64,000 nt of DNA, taken from G965212025 sp965212025. GTDB lineage: Bacteria > Pseudomonadota > Gammaproteobacteria > Poriferisulfidales > Oxydemutatoraceae. The DNA is taken from assembly GCA_965212025.1 (NCBI GenBank), contig OZ243039.1, positions 1,054,001 through 1,118,000 on the forward strand, given 5' to 3'. Made by a program: the position numbers and the translations under genes. The notes under the pieces are model-generated. The model was not told the origin of the DNA. It saw only the letters and a list, made by a program, of their open reading frames with translations, and made no database searches. This document shows positions 48,096 through 57,462 of this stretch, in pieces (the stretch's first letter is position 1; each line of letters starts with the position of its first letter).

Positions 48096-48772
48096 AAGCT
48101 ATGATTCTGGCTGCCGGTCGCGGGACAAGACTACGACCCATGACGAGGCATATCCCGAAGCCGGTTATTTCGGTGGGTGGCGAGATGCTGATTGAAAGGC
48201 ATATCCGTAAGCTCGCACAGGCTGGTTACAGTGAGATCATCATCAACGTCTCACACTTGGGTGATGTCATCAAACAGAAAATTGGTCACGGTGAACGCTA
48301 TGGCATACGGATCATTTACTCGGATGAAGGAGATTGCCCTTTGAACACCGGCGGCGGGGTTAAGAATGCTTTGGACAAGCTTGGTCGCTCTCCGTTTCTA
48401 CTGGTTAGTGCCGACGTGTTTACCGATTGGAATTTTTCAAAGATCAACCTGCAACAAAATGTTTCCGGGTACCTGTTTCTGACGAAGAGCGGCAGTGAAG
48501 CCCGCGAAAGCTATTTTTCAGTTGTTGATGGCAAAGTGACCAGAGATCCGGCACAGGGACTGGTTTACGCAGGGATTGGGGTCTTCGAGCCACAAATTTT
48601 TGCGGACATTGGAAAACAGGTTTTTTCCTTGGGTGAAGTTCTGGGCTGTGCGGCTTCGAAAAAGTCTCTCAGTGGAGATGTGTACGGTGGCTGTATATTG
48701 GATGTTGGTACTGTTGGCAGCCTCAGAGAGGCAAGGAGGCACTCAGTTTTTGGTACGGATGGCTTGTCATAA
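48092..48772 (+). CDS. murU: N-acetylmuramate alpha-1-phosphate uridylyltransferase MurU
   Basis: Makes UDP-MurNAc from MurNAc-1-phosphate and UTP in peptidoglycan recycling. The 226 residues begin with the nucleotidyltransferase signature MILAAGRGTRLRPMTRHIPK P and include DEGDCPLNTGGGVKNAL and SADVFTDW (metal Asp). GTG at 48092 gives the family start MKAMILAAG and overlaps the amgK stop, so the pair is co-translated. A hundred bases separate it from the next gene. Confidence 0.94.
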   Translation: MKAMILAAGRGTRLRPMTRHIPKPVISVGGEMLIERHIRKLAQAGYSEIIINVSHLGDVIKQKIGHGERYGIRIIYSDEGDCPLNTGGGVKNALDKLGRSPFLLVSADVFTDWNFSKINLQQNVSGYLFLTKSGSEARESYFSVVDGKVTRDPAQGLVYAGIGVFEPQIFADIGKQVFSLGEVLGCAASKKSLSGDVYGGCILDVGTVGSLREARRHSVFGTDGLS

Positions 48773-48874
48773 TTTTTAGCAGGCCTGTCTAAGTCTGTGT
48801 GTCATCCGGTCTTGTCGCTTTGCGCACATTGCCCGCTGTGTGTTCTTTCGCTTGATTGAAAAACAGAACGTTAA

Positions 48875-51787
48875 ATGAAACTGGTTGAAAAATTCCTGTC
48901 GCTGATCCTAATCAGCTTTCTGCCAACCGCTTATGGACAAGAGCCAGAATGTCCAGTCAACGTGCCGGTTGTGATTAACGGATTTGCCGGTGACGCCAAG
49001 CTATTTGACATTGTTGGTTCGGCTTGTCTTCCAGGAGCATTGGGAGCATCGGGGAGTTTCAACATGACAGGTCAGGCAGATACGGTTCTTCACACTGTTA
49101 TGTGTACAAGTGGCGGGAATGACTGTATTGAATTTGAATGCCCGGAAGGTCGCCCAACCTGTGTTGCCGTCAAAGGTGTGCCTCAGACAGGGGAGACGGC
49201 AACGCAGGTTCAAAGTTCTTTGCGGGATTTGGCGGCGGCGGTATGGGGCGCGAACCATAAAGAGCCGCGCGAGGCAGCTGCGAGGGTTTCTTTGAGGGGC
49301 AGCGTGAAGAATATCTTTGGTTATGCCATGGTACGCAGTGCTGCCCCCTTGGAGTATCAGTTGGCTTTCAGTATTTCCGATGAGCCACCACAACTGAGCG
49401 ATGAGTCTGGTCTTGAGAAAAGTGGTTCTGCCACCGGTTTCCCCCCCTTCTCTTCAATAACAGTCACAGATGCAGCTATTGAAGACGAACCGGAAAGCAT
49501 TGGTGGTATTAAAGTCGTCCTGAAGTGCGTGAATGGTGCCACTACCTGCGTGAGCTTTGTTGGCGAGCAACCAAGTGATTTTTCTGGAACAACTTTGCAA
49601 GAGGCGGAGGATTTCCTGAGAGGCCTGCAAGTCCGCTCGCGGTTTGCGTCTTACCCGGCAGAGTTGACTGTGTCTGTCGTGACTTTGCCACGCGGGCTGG
49701 AACGCCAGACCAACGAGCTTGACTACACTTTGACATTCCTTACACCTGGCAGCACCACACGTGACCGGATCATTGCCCCGGCTTTTGCTGAGGACTTGAG
49801 GATTGATAATCCGTATCTGCATAGCATGACTCCGGAGAACCTTGCCGCGCTAAAGGAGAAAGTTGCCGAACATTGCGGCAGTGATTATTTCGCAGATTTT
49901 GATGGTGACGGTGTGCCAAACAATGTTGAAGCGCAGCTGGGTACAGACTGCCGGAGCTCCGATACGGAAAATGTGGCGGGGAACCAGGGGAGACCTGTAG
50001 TGACAGTTGAGTTGGGTGGTGAATGGGTTTTGGAGCAGCTACCTTTTACGGGCAGTCTGGAGGGTCTTGGAATCCAATGCGAGACTTGTGTAGAAGTTTT
50101 ATTACTTGAAAAACAGTCTGAATGTACTTCTGCTGCTTCTGATTCTGTGGCTGGCAATGGCAACGTCTCATTCCCCGGTGTGAACGTGTCTTCCTGTTAT
50201 TTGGCAGGTCGTTTTTCCAGTTCTCCGACCGGAGGCGAGGGTTCCCCCTTATACGGGACGCTTTTCCCGATACCCAGCGGGTCGGAGCTCTATGTCTTAG
50301 GTATTGACGAGTATGGCAACTGGTCTGTCGGCGAGACTGTCAGTGGGACTGGAGGCCTGAGTACGCTGGTGGTATACACGCCACCCGTATTGAGTCTGGG
50401 ATCGGACGTATATTCCGGTACGAATGAGGCAAACATTGTGGTGGAACTTCGTGGCCGACGGACGCTGCCGCCACCGTTTATGCAAGTAGTTCTTGATTTT
50501 ACTCTTGATGTTGGTGGCAACGTGACAACTGGTTTTTTTAACAATTACTGGGAAAGAGCTGCTGTGACTGTTCCTGTTGACGTGACCAATGTGCGCCGCG
50601 TTACGCTGGTTGAAACAGAAGTATTTGACAGGTCTCCTCCGGATTTCGTAATGGGCAGGGACACGCTTACTGTTAAAGAAGGGTCACCTCCGCCATTCAT
50701 ATCCATTGGTTTGAAGAAAGGGGAGAGCTTAGCTTCTGTTATCAGTCTTGAAGGTGATGTTGGCTACAGCCTCGACGTTCTTCCGGAAGGGGCGCAAAGC
50801 ACGGTGACGGTTGTGGCTGGAGAAGGCATGGTCTTGGTGGATGATGACTTGGGAGTTCTTTTAGCCCGAGTCAGGAAAAACGGGCTGCCTGATGGCTTTG
50901 CAACCCTGAAAGTTCGAGTCAGCAACTCCGACAACACAAGGGAAGCGGAATTTCCTGTTTTCAGCTCTGCGAAGACTGCCGCAAGTGCCGCCGCATGGAC
51001 GGAGGCAGTCGTCGCTCAAGACATCGTGGTTGCTGGTTGCCTGCCGGCGCTATGCACTCCTGGCCAACTTTTTGCATCGGTGAATTTAGGATCAGGGTCT
51101 TACCTGTCGCGTGTTGTGGCATCCAGTCTTACTGATTTTGCCGTTTCCTTTGACAAAGTGCGTGAAACGCTGAATGAGTACGTGGCTCGGGAATTGAACT
51201 CGGATCCTGTTCTCAGTGGCACAGAGTTGCTCACGGATGTCATTTCCTACTCTGGTGCCGTCAGCAATGTTTCCGGGGATGAAGCCAGCTTTGTCTTTGA
51301 CCTGCGTCATAAGCCATTTACCAAAGATGGTCGCTTGGTGAAGCGTATTCTGGTTGATGGGGAATACAAATGGCGTGGTGTTGATAACTCTGACGAAGAT
51401 GGTTCGGTTTTATATACGGTCAGGAGAGATTCGACATGTCCTTCTCCGGACGATGATGCGGCATGGTCTGACACAGAAAATGGCTTGATCCCTGCAAGTG
51501 AGAACACACCAATTCGCTGTGTTCGTTTGGACATCGTAGATGGTGGCCTGTACGCCAACGGTGGTGACGGCTATTACTCGGGTTCGGTTTTTGGAGTGAG
51601 CGACGAGAATTTTGATCCTTCGCTGTTGGCACATGCAGTGAGTGGTGGCAGCAGTAACAGCACTTGGCTTGGCGGCCCGCTCTACACTGTGTCAGCTGAG
51701 GTCTGGATGCTGCTTGCCCTGGCGTTGTTGTTGGTGTTTGCCGTGCTATTGCGTAGGCACAGAAAGCGCGTCCCCGGTGAAGTTTAG
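48875..51787 (+). CDS. Secreted repeat protein with calcium motif and C-terminal anchor (970 aa)
   Basis: Signal peptide MKLVEKFLSLILISFLPTAY then GQEPEC. Residues 80-290 hold two copies of a beta-rich repeat ending LxYxLxF (QSSLRDLAAAVWGANHKEPR and EAEDFLRGLQVRSRFASYPA). A thrombospondin-type-3-like calcium site, DFDGDGVPNNVEAQLGTD, follows at about 345-362, then a Cys-containing beta-rich middle. The C-terminal domain (RILVDGEYKWRGVDNSDEDG, CPSPDDDAAW, NGLIPASENTPIRCVRLDI, DGGLYANGG) resembles choice-of-anchor-U domains. The tail ends with a membrane stretch EVWMLLALALLLVFAVLL and RRHRKR. Probably exported and anchored at the surface; the role is unknown. It is a tandem paralogue of the gene at 52269. 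Confidence 0.8.
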   Translation: MKLVEKFLSLILISFLPTAYGQEPECPVNVPVVINGFAGDAKLFDIVGSACLPGALGASGSFNMTGQADTVLHTVMCTSGGNDCIEFECPEGRPTCVAVKGVPQTGETATQVQSSLRDLAAAVWGANHKEPREAAARVSLRGSVKNIFGYAMVRSAAPLEYQLAFSISDEPPQLSDESGLEKSGSATGFPPFSSITVTDAAIEDEPESIGGIKVVLKCVNGATTCVSFVGEQPSDFSGTTLQEAEDFLRGLQVRSRFASYPAELTVSVVTLPRGLERQTNELDYTLTFLTPGSTTRDRIIAPAFAEDLRIDNPYLHSMTPENLAALKEKVAEHCGSDYFADFDGDGVPNNVEAQLGTDCRSSDTENVAGNQGRPVVTVELGGEWVLEQLPFTGSLEGLGIQCETCVEVLLLEKQSECTSAASDSVAGNGNVSFPGVNVSSCYLAGRFSSSPTGGEGSPLYGTLFPIPSGSELYVLGIDEYGNWSVGETVSGTGGLSTLVVYTPPVLSLGSDVYSGTNEANIVVELRGRRTLPPPFMQVVLDFTLDVGGNVTTGFFNNYWERAAVTVPVDVTNVRRVTLVETEVFDRSPPDFVMGRDTLTVKEGSPPPFISIGLKKGESLASVISLEGDVGYSLDVLPEGAQSTVTVVAGEGMVLVDDDLGVLLARVRKNGLPDGFATLKVRVSNSDNTREAEFPVFSSAKTAASAAAWTEAVVAQDIVVAGCLPALCTPGQLFASVNLGSGSYLSRVVASSLTDFAVSFDKVRETLNEYVARELNSDPVLSGTELLTDVISYSGAVSNVSGDEASFVFDLRHKPFTKDGRLVKRILVDGEYKWRGVDNSDEDGSVLYTVRRDSTCPSPDDDAAWSDTENGLIPASENTPIRCVRLDIVDGGLYANGGDGYYSGSVFGVSDENFDPSLLAHAVSGGSSNSTWLGGPLYTVSAEVWMLLALALLLVFAVLLRRHRKRVPGEV

Positions 51788-51907
51788 GGAGGTTCGGGGA
51801 AGCTCAGGGCTCTCGGTCAATGTGCTTAGGCAGCTTTGTATGTCGTGTTGCAATCCGCTTTCCCGTTTAAAAGGGGTCTCTCGTCAGGCGAATAGCGGGT
51901 GAGGTTC

Positions 51908-52207
51908 CTGAGCGGTCGCACGACACGTCATCGCTCCGTCTGTCTGGTCTCTGGCTTCCATAAGCCAGGCTGAAAACCGCTTCCACAGGGAGACCGGTTT
52001 CCCGTCTCGTATTGGGTGCCGGTCAATGGTCGTGCTGATGCCACACGTGACGCTCGTCATCCAGACCTCGTTGCTTTTGAGTGCAGCAAATCAACCGCCA
52101 CGCGCTGCTTATGAACCGGGATGCCATCTTGTTTGGCAGGGAGTAGCACTACGGATCGGGTGATCCCGGGCAGCATCAGTATCGGCAGGTGTGGTGTGCC
52201 TGTTTTC
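51908..52207 (-). pseudogene. 3' fragment of the D-amino-acid aminotransferase gene
   Basis: Diverged copy of the last 100 or so codons of dat (compare 56596-56895), recognisable by shared stretches such as GGTGCCGGTCAATGGTCGTG and GGGTGATCCCGGGCAG. It carries indels, lacks the 5' two thirds including the PLP lysine, and is followed by the upstream region of the 1,386-residue gene. It is the footprint of a tandem duplication of the [anchor-protein gene + dat 3' end] block. Confidence 0.88.
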
Positions 52208-52268
52208 GGTTAAAATACGGATAAGCCTGAGGTAGCGTGCTTTCGCTTTTCTGAAAATGAAGTTTTGA

Positions 52269-55200
52269 ATGAAATTAGCTAGAAAATTCTTTTTGTTGGT
52301 CTTAATCAGCGTTCTGTCGGTCGCTTATGGGCTGCCGCCATCGGAATGCCCAGCGGGCGTTCCAGTTGATATTAGTGGATATGCCAGTGGCGGGGAGCTA
52401 TTTGGCTTCAGGAATATAGGCTGTTCTCCAGGACGTCACTCATTTTTCGGTGATGCAGTTATAGCGAAAAGGATTATTTTCACTGTTACGTGTACAGGTG
52501 GCGGGAGTGACTGCCTGGTGCTGAGTGCTGACATTAATAGTTATTTTAGTACCCCAAAAGACCCCAGTGAAGTACAGGAATTTTTTGGCAATTTGGCTGT
52601 ACGCTCAGCAGACTACATGCCCGTAACCGCAAGACTTTCTGTAACTGGAACATACGAGGGGGCTATTGAACAGGGTGTTACGACTATTCGGATGCTTACT
52701 GATAGATATGATTTAACGCTCGTAGAAGATCCCCCACCAGTTTTAACTGACCGTACGACTTTGGCGGTGAAGAAAGTAGACGGACTCGTTGACAACGCCA
52801 TTCTCGTGGATGGTAAACGTATTTTCTTCGAAGTGGTGATTACAGATACAGGGACGGTAACGTTTTTGGCTACGGAAGTGATTGATGATGTGCGAATAAC
52901 ACAGAAGTGTAGTTTTTCCCACGGTGCAGACACAGAAAACTGCCTCTCAAGCTTTGATCAGCTTGTGAAACGAATTACCGCCAATACAAAGAACAGCGAT
53001 GCCCAGGATTTTCTAAGGAACACCCGAATGAAGATTCCCAGTAATGAGGTGGAAGCATCGAACATTCCAACCAGTGTGCGTTTGTCACTGACGCTGGTTT
53101 CAGGTTTGGAGTCGGGACCTGGTGAAAATGGATTAAATCTGAGAACCGACACCGAGCTTGCTCGTGTGACCGACACCAACACATTGGATTATGCGTTGAT
53201 ATTCGCCATTCCCGGCATACCGCCAAGGCTGGAAGACCCAACTACTGAGCAAGTAATTTTCAGAACGGGTAAAAGAGTTTTCAGCTCAATTAGGGTGGTA
53301 AATGGTGGGGACAGGACGACTGCCGCAGATATATCCATTGAGCAGGAGTGTGGGCAAGAACAAACGGACTGTGTACGCATGGAACCACTTCCTGGCAGCT
53401 TTAACGGGACTGTTGCAGAGGTCGAAGATTTTTTGCGTGGCATTGCCGTAGCTCCCGCAAACGACGATGTGCTGTCTGCGACCTTGACCGTGAAGGTGTC
53501 GGTGGCACCGGCGGATGATGAGAGCTCGACACCATCCAGTAGTCTGAAATACAGCCTGACTTTCAAGAGCGGAACGCCGGTTCTCTCCGATATTTCCACT
53601 GATAGCACAGGTAATGTAACGGGCACCACCCCGTTCGGCTCAATCAAAGTGATACCAAGGCAAGCTGACACAGTCAGGAGCGTCGTTATTGAATTTGAAT
53701 GTTTGGGTCGTACAACCTGTGTGAACGCCAATGGCGTGTCCGGGACAGGTGGGGCTGAAGTGGTACAGCTTCAAAGCACCGCTTTGAAAGTGGGGTGGGG
53801 TATTGGGGGGACGGAGGAGCAGGCTCAAAGTTCTTTGCGGGCTTTGGTGATGGAATGGGGCTCGGACTATAGTGAGCCGCGTGAGGCAACCGTGCGGGTC
53901 TTTTTGAGGACCAGCGTGAGGAATATTTTTGGTGAAGTCATAAGCCGCAGTACCACTCCCTTAGAGTATCGGCTGTCTTTCACTGTTCCTGGTAATCCAC
54001 GGCTGAGCGACGTTGAACCTCTTGTGAGAATAGGTGCTGCCACCGGTTTTCTCCCCTTGTCTTCAATAGCACTCGAAACAAGCGATTCGGAAACTGTTGT
54101 CGACATTGCAGCTACCTTGGAGTGCGTGAATGGTGCTACGACCTGTGCAAGTTTTGTTGGCGATAAACCAAGTGATTTTTCTGGAACAACTTTGGATCAG
54201 GCAGAGAATTTTCTGAAAGCCCTGAGTGTCCGATCGAGGTTTGCGTCTTACCAGGCAGAGTTGACTGTGTCAGTCATGACTTTGCTGCGTGGGCTGGAAC
54301 GTCAGTCCAATGAGCTTACATATACCCTGACGTTCCCTACACTTGGAAGCGCTGTACGTGACCGGCTTGTTGCCCCGGCTTTTGCTGAGGACTTGGGGAT
54401 TGATAATCCGAACCTGGATGCCATTACTCCGGAGAACCTTGATTTGGTAAAAATGGCGGTTGCCAAATATTGTGAAGGTGACGGTAGCAGTAGTAGCGAT
54501 TATTTTGCAGATTCTGATGGTGATGGTGTGCCAAACAATGTCGAAGCGCAGTTAGGCACAGATTGTCGTGATCCCAACCCGGACAATGTGGCGGGGGAGG
54601 ATCAGAGGCAGGGGAGGCCTGTAGTGACACTGAGTGGTGAATTGGTTTTGGATCAGTTACCTTTTTCGGGAAATCTGGAGGATCTTGGAATCCAATTTGA
54701 ATGCAAGGCTGGGTCCGAGGCTGAGCCTGAGACTTGCGTAGAAGTTTTATTGCTTGAAAAACAGTCTGGGTGCACATCTGCCAATTCTAATTCTGATTCT
54801 GTGTTTGGTAATGGTGACATCTCATTTCCCGGTGTGAACGAGTCTGTCTGTTATTTTGCAGGTCGTTTCTCCAGTTCCCCGACTGGAAGCGAAGGTTCCG
54901 CCTCCTTATACGGGACGCTTTTCCCGATGCCCAGTTGGTCAGAGCTTTATGTGTTAGGTGTTGACAAGTTTGGCAACTGGTCTGTCAGTGGTGGAGACTT
55001 GGGAACGCAGGCAGTGTACACGCCACCAGTTTTGAGTCTGGGGACGGACGTTTATTCCGATACGAATATGGCAAACATTGGTGTGGAGCTTCGTGGCAGG
55101 CAAACGCCGTTGTCGCCGTCTTTGTCTGTCCCGCCAGATACCCTTGAGTTTACTCTTAACAATGATGGCGGTTCTTTTGGAAATGTCGTGCAAAGAGCTG

Positions 55201-56429
55201 ATATGACTGTTCCTGTTGACCTGTCCGGTACGCGGGTCGTTATGCTGCTTACGTCAGATGCGGGTGTCGCAATAGGTAGGAGCGCGCTTACTGTTAATGA
55301 TGGATCATCCCCGCCATTCATATCCATTGGCTTGAAGAAAGGGGAGAGCCCAGCTTCTGTTATCAGTCTTGATGGTGCCGACTACAGCCTCGACGTCAAC
55401 GTTCCACCCGACTCGCAATCCTCGTTCAGAATGACGATCTTGGATGAAGTTTTCACGAGTGATGACTTGGATGGGCTTTTGGGTCGAGTGGCGGACACTG
55501 GGTTGCCTGGCGGCTTGGCAACTCTGAAAGTGCAAGTCAGCAACTCCGGCAACACAAGGGAAGCGGAATTTCCTGTTTTCAGTTCCACGCAGACTGTCGC
55601 TGCCGCAAATGCTGCCGCATGGACGGAGGGAGTCGTCTCTCGAGACATCGTGGTTGCGGGTTGCCTGACGGATCTATGCGATCCTGGTCGTTCTGACAAT
55701 CCTTTTGCATACGCCTCGGTGAATGTGGTGCCAGGGTCTTATTTGTCGCGTGTTGTGGCATCCAGTCTTACTGATTTTGCTGTTTCCTTTGACAAGGTGC
55801 GTGAAACGCTGAATAAGTACGTGTCTGAGGAACTGAACCTGGATTCTGGTCAGGTGCTCACGGATTTCATTTCCTACTCTGTTGCCGTCAGCAATGCTTC
55901 CGCGGATAGAGCCAGCTTTGTGCTTGATTTGCGTCACAAGCCATTTACCGAAAATGGTCGCTTGGCGAAGCGCATTCGGATTGATGGGGGATACGAGTGG
56001 CGAGGTGCTCATAGCATTGCTCAATATGGTTCGGTTTGGTATACGACCAGGCTGGATTCGACCTGTCCTTCTCCGGACGACGATGCGGCATGGACTGGTA
56101 CAGATAACGGCGTGATCCCGGCAAGTGCGGACGACCCCGTCCGTTGTGTCCGCTTGGACATTGTAGATGGCGGTTTGTACGCCAACGGCAGTAACGGCTA
56201 CTACTCGGGCTCAATCGTTGGAGTGAGCAGCGATGCCTCTATTCCCTTGGCACCACATGCAGGTGGTGGCGATGGTGGCAACAGTGATTGGCTTATCATT
56301 TTGGCAGCCCTTGCCACTTGGCTTTACGCTGGGTCAGCCGGGGTCTGGACGCTATTCGCCTTGGCATTGTTGTTGGTGTTCACCGAGTTGCTGCGTAGGC
56401 GCAGAAAGCGCGCTACCGGTGAAGTTTAG
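52269..56429 (+). CDS. Secreted repeat protein with calcium motif and C-terminal anchor (1,386 aa)
   Basis: Signal peptide MKLARKFFLLVLISVLSVAY followed by GLPPSEC. About five beta-rich repeats of 110-150 residues fill residues 60-690 (for example AQDFLRNTRMKIPSNEVEAS, VEDFLRGIAVAPANDDVLSA, AENFLKALSVRSRFASYQAE), against two in the paralogue. A calcium site DSDGDGVPNNVEAQLGTD follows, then the same middle region and C-terminal domain (IRIDGGYEWRGAHSIAQYGS, CPSPDDDAAWTGTDNGVIPA). The tail has two hydrophobic stretches, WLIILAALATWLYAG and GVWTLFALALLLVF, before RRRRKR. The N-terminal repeats were gained here or lost in the 970-residue copy. Surface-exposed role inferred. Confidence 0.8.
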   Translation: MKLARKFFLLVLISVLSVAYGLPPSECPAGVPVDISGYASGGELFGFRNIGCSPGRHSFFGDAVIAKRIIFTVTCTGGGSDCLVLSADINSYFSTPKDPSEVQEFFGNLAVRSADYMPVTARLSVTGTYEGAIEQGVTTIRMLTDRYDLTLVEDPPPVLTDRTTLAVKKVDGLVDNAILVDGKRIFFEVVITDTGTVTFLATEVIDDVRITQKCSFSHGADTENCLSSFDQLVKRITANTKNSDAQDFLRNTRMKIPSNEVEASNIPTSVRLSLTLVSGLESGPGENGLNLRTDTELARVTDTNTLDYALIFAIPGIPPRLEDPTTEQVIFRTGKRVFSSIRVVNGGDRTTAADISIEQECGQEQTDCVRMEPLPGSFNGTVAEVEDFLRGIAVAPANDDVLSATLTVKVSVAPADDESSTPSSSLKYSLTFKSGTPVLSDISTDSTGNVTGTTPFGSIKVIPRQADTVRSVVIEFECLGRTTCVNANGVSGTGGAEVVQLQSTALKVGWGIGGTEEQAQSSLRALVMEWGSDYSEPREATVRVFLRTSVRNIFGEVISRSTTPLEYRLSFTVPGNPRLSDVEPLVRIGAATGFLPLSSIALETSDSETVVDIAATLECVNGATTCASFVGDKPSDFSGTTLDQAENFLKALSVRSRFASYQAELTVSVMTLLRGLERQSNELTYTLTFPTLGSAVRDRLVAPAFAEDLGIDNPNLDAITPENLDLVKMAVAKYCEGDGSSSSDYFADSDGDGVPNNVEAQLGTDCRDPNPDNVAGEDQRQGRPVVTLSGELVLDQLPFSGNLEDLGIQFECKAGSEAEPETCVEVLLLEKQSGCTSANSNSDSVFGNGDISFPGVNESVCYFAGRFSSSPTGSEGSASLYGTLFPMPSWSELYVLGVDKFGNWSVSGGDLGTQAVYTPPVLSLGTDVYSDTNMANIGVELRGRQTPLSPSLSVPPDTLEFTLNNDGGSFGNVVQRADMTVPVDLSGTRVVMLLTSDAGVAIGRSALTVNDGSSPPFISIGLKKGESPASVISLDGADYSLDVNVPPDSQSSFRMTILDEVFTSDDLDGLLGRVADTGLPGGLATLKVQVSNSGNTREAEFPVFSSTQTVAAANAAAWTEGVVSRDIVVAGCLTDLCDPGRSDNPFAYASVNVVPGSYLSRVVASSLTDFAVSFDKVRETLNKYVSEELNLDSGQVLTDFISYSVAVSNASADRASFVLDLRHKPFTENGRLAKRIRIDGGYEWRGAHSIAQYGSVWYTTRLDSTCPSPDDDAAWTGTDNGVIPASADDPVRCVRLDIVDGGLYANGSNGYYSGSIVGVSSDASIPLAPHAGGGDGGNSDWLIILAALATWLYAGSAGVWTLFALALLLVFTELLRRRRKRATGEV

Positions 56430-56595
56430 GGTGGCTTAGGGAAGCTCAGGATTCTCGGTCAACGTGCTAAGGCAGCTTCGTCTGCCATGTTTCGATCCGC
56501 TTTTCCGCGTTTTTCCGGTGAGTCGGGTCGTCGGGTTTGGCTGCTTTCCCGTCTTAATGGGAGCCTTTCGTCTGGCGAATAAGCGGGCGAGGTTC

Positions 56596-57462
56596 CTAGT
56601 CAGCCGCACGACTCGCCGTCGTGCCATCCGTCTGGCCTTTGGCTTTCATGAGCCAGGCTGAAAACTGTTTCCACAAGGAGCCCGGTTTCCCGCTGCCTAT
56701 TGGGTGCCGGTCAATGGTCGTGACCGGGCTGATGCTACACGTGGCACTCGTCATCCAGACCTCGTCGCTGGAGTACAGCAAATCAACTGCCACGCGCTGC
56801 TCATGAACTGGAATGGCATGTTGTTTGGCAAGGCGTAGCACTACGGAGCGGGTGATCCCGGGCAGTATCAAATTGTCGGTAGGTGCGGTGTACAGTTCGC
56901 CGCCCCTGATCACAAATACATTGCTGGACGCCCCTTCGGTCACAAGCTTGTCCCGGTGCAAAATGACTTCATCGACAGCCTCCTTTTTCGCAAGTTTTCT
57001 CAGCAGTGTATTTGCGATGAGGCTGGTTGTTTTTATGTTGCAACGGATCCAGCGGAAGTCTTCGTGGGTAATAACCGAGATGCCTTTGTTGAGCTTCGGA
57101 GGTTCTGGCAACAGGCTTGGCATGGAAAAAATGGTGGGTGGTGTCACAGCATCGGCAGCGTGTTCCCGGGGAGAAGTGCCACCGGTGACTTGCAGGTAAA
57201 TGGAATAATTCTCGTATCTGTTTCGCACGCCTAGCTCATGGAAAACGGTTCGCAGATATTCGTCTGAATAGATGTCGGGAATCTCCAAGGCGTTCAAGCT
57301 TGTATGCAGGCGGTCGAGATGTGGCTGACATTCAAAAATCTTTCTGTTAAAGACAGGGAGCACTTCGTAGACGGATTCACCAAATGTAAAGCCTCGGTCA
57401 AGTGCGGATACTTTGCACGCTTCGATAGGCAGATATTCCCCGTTCAGAAAAGCCGTTGTCAT
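56596..57462 (-). CDS. dat: D-amino-acid aminotransferase (class IV PLP enzyme)
   Basis: Transaminates D-alanine and other D-amino acids with 2-oxoglutarate. The 288-residue chain has the class IV fold: FLNGEYLPIEACKVSALDRGFTF at the start, PLP-linked Lys144 in RCNIKTTSLIANTLL, the Glu in VTEGASSNVFV and LPGITRSVVL. ATG at 57462 lies in an ATGA overlap with the dacA stop and has an AGG nine bases upstream; a GTG at 57471 is the alternative. Placement after dacA, which releases D-Ala, fits a role in reusing it. The 3' third is duplicated at 51908-52207. A branched-chain or aminodeoxychorismate enzyme is less likely from sequence and context. Confidence 0.88.
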   Translation of the reverse strand: MTTAFLNGEYLPIEACKVSALDRGFTFGESVYEVLPVFNRKIFECQPHLDRLHTSLNALEIPDIYSDEYLRTVFHELGVRNRYENYSIYLQVTGGTSPREHAADAVTPPTIFSMPSLLPEPPKLNKGISVITHEDFRWIRCNIKTTSLIANTLLRKLAKKEAVDEVILHRDKLVTEGASSNVFVIRGGELYTAPTDNLILPGITRSVVLRLAKQHAIPVHEQRVAVDLLYSSDEVWMTSATCSISPVTTIDRHPIGSGKPGSLWKQFSAWLMKAKGQTDGTTASRAAD

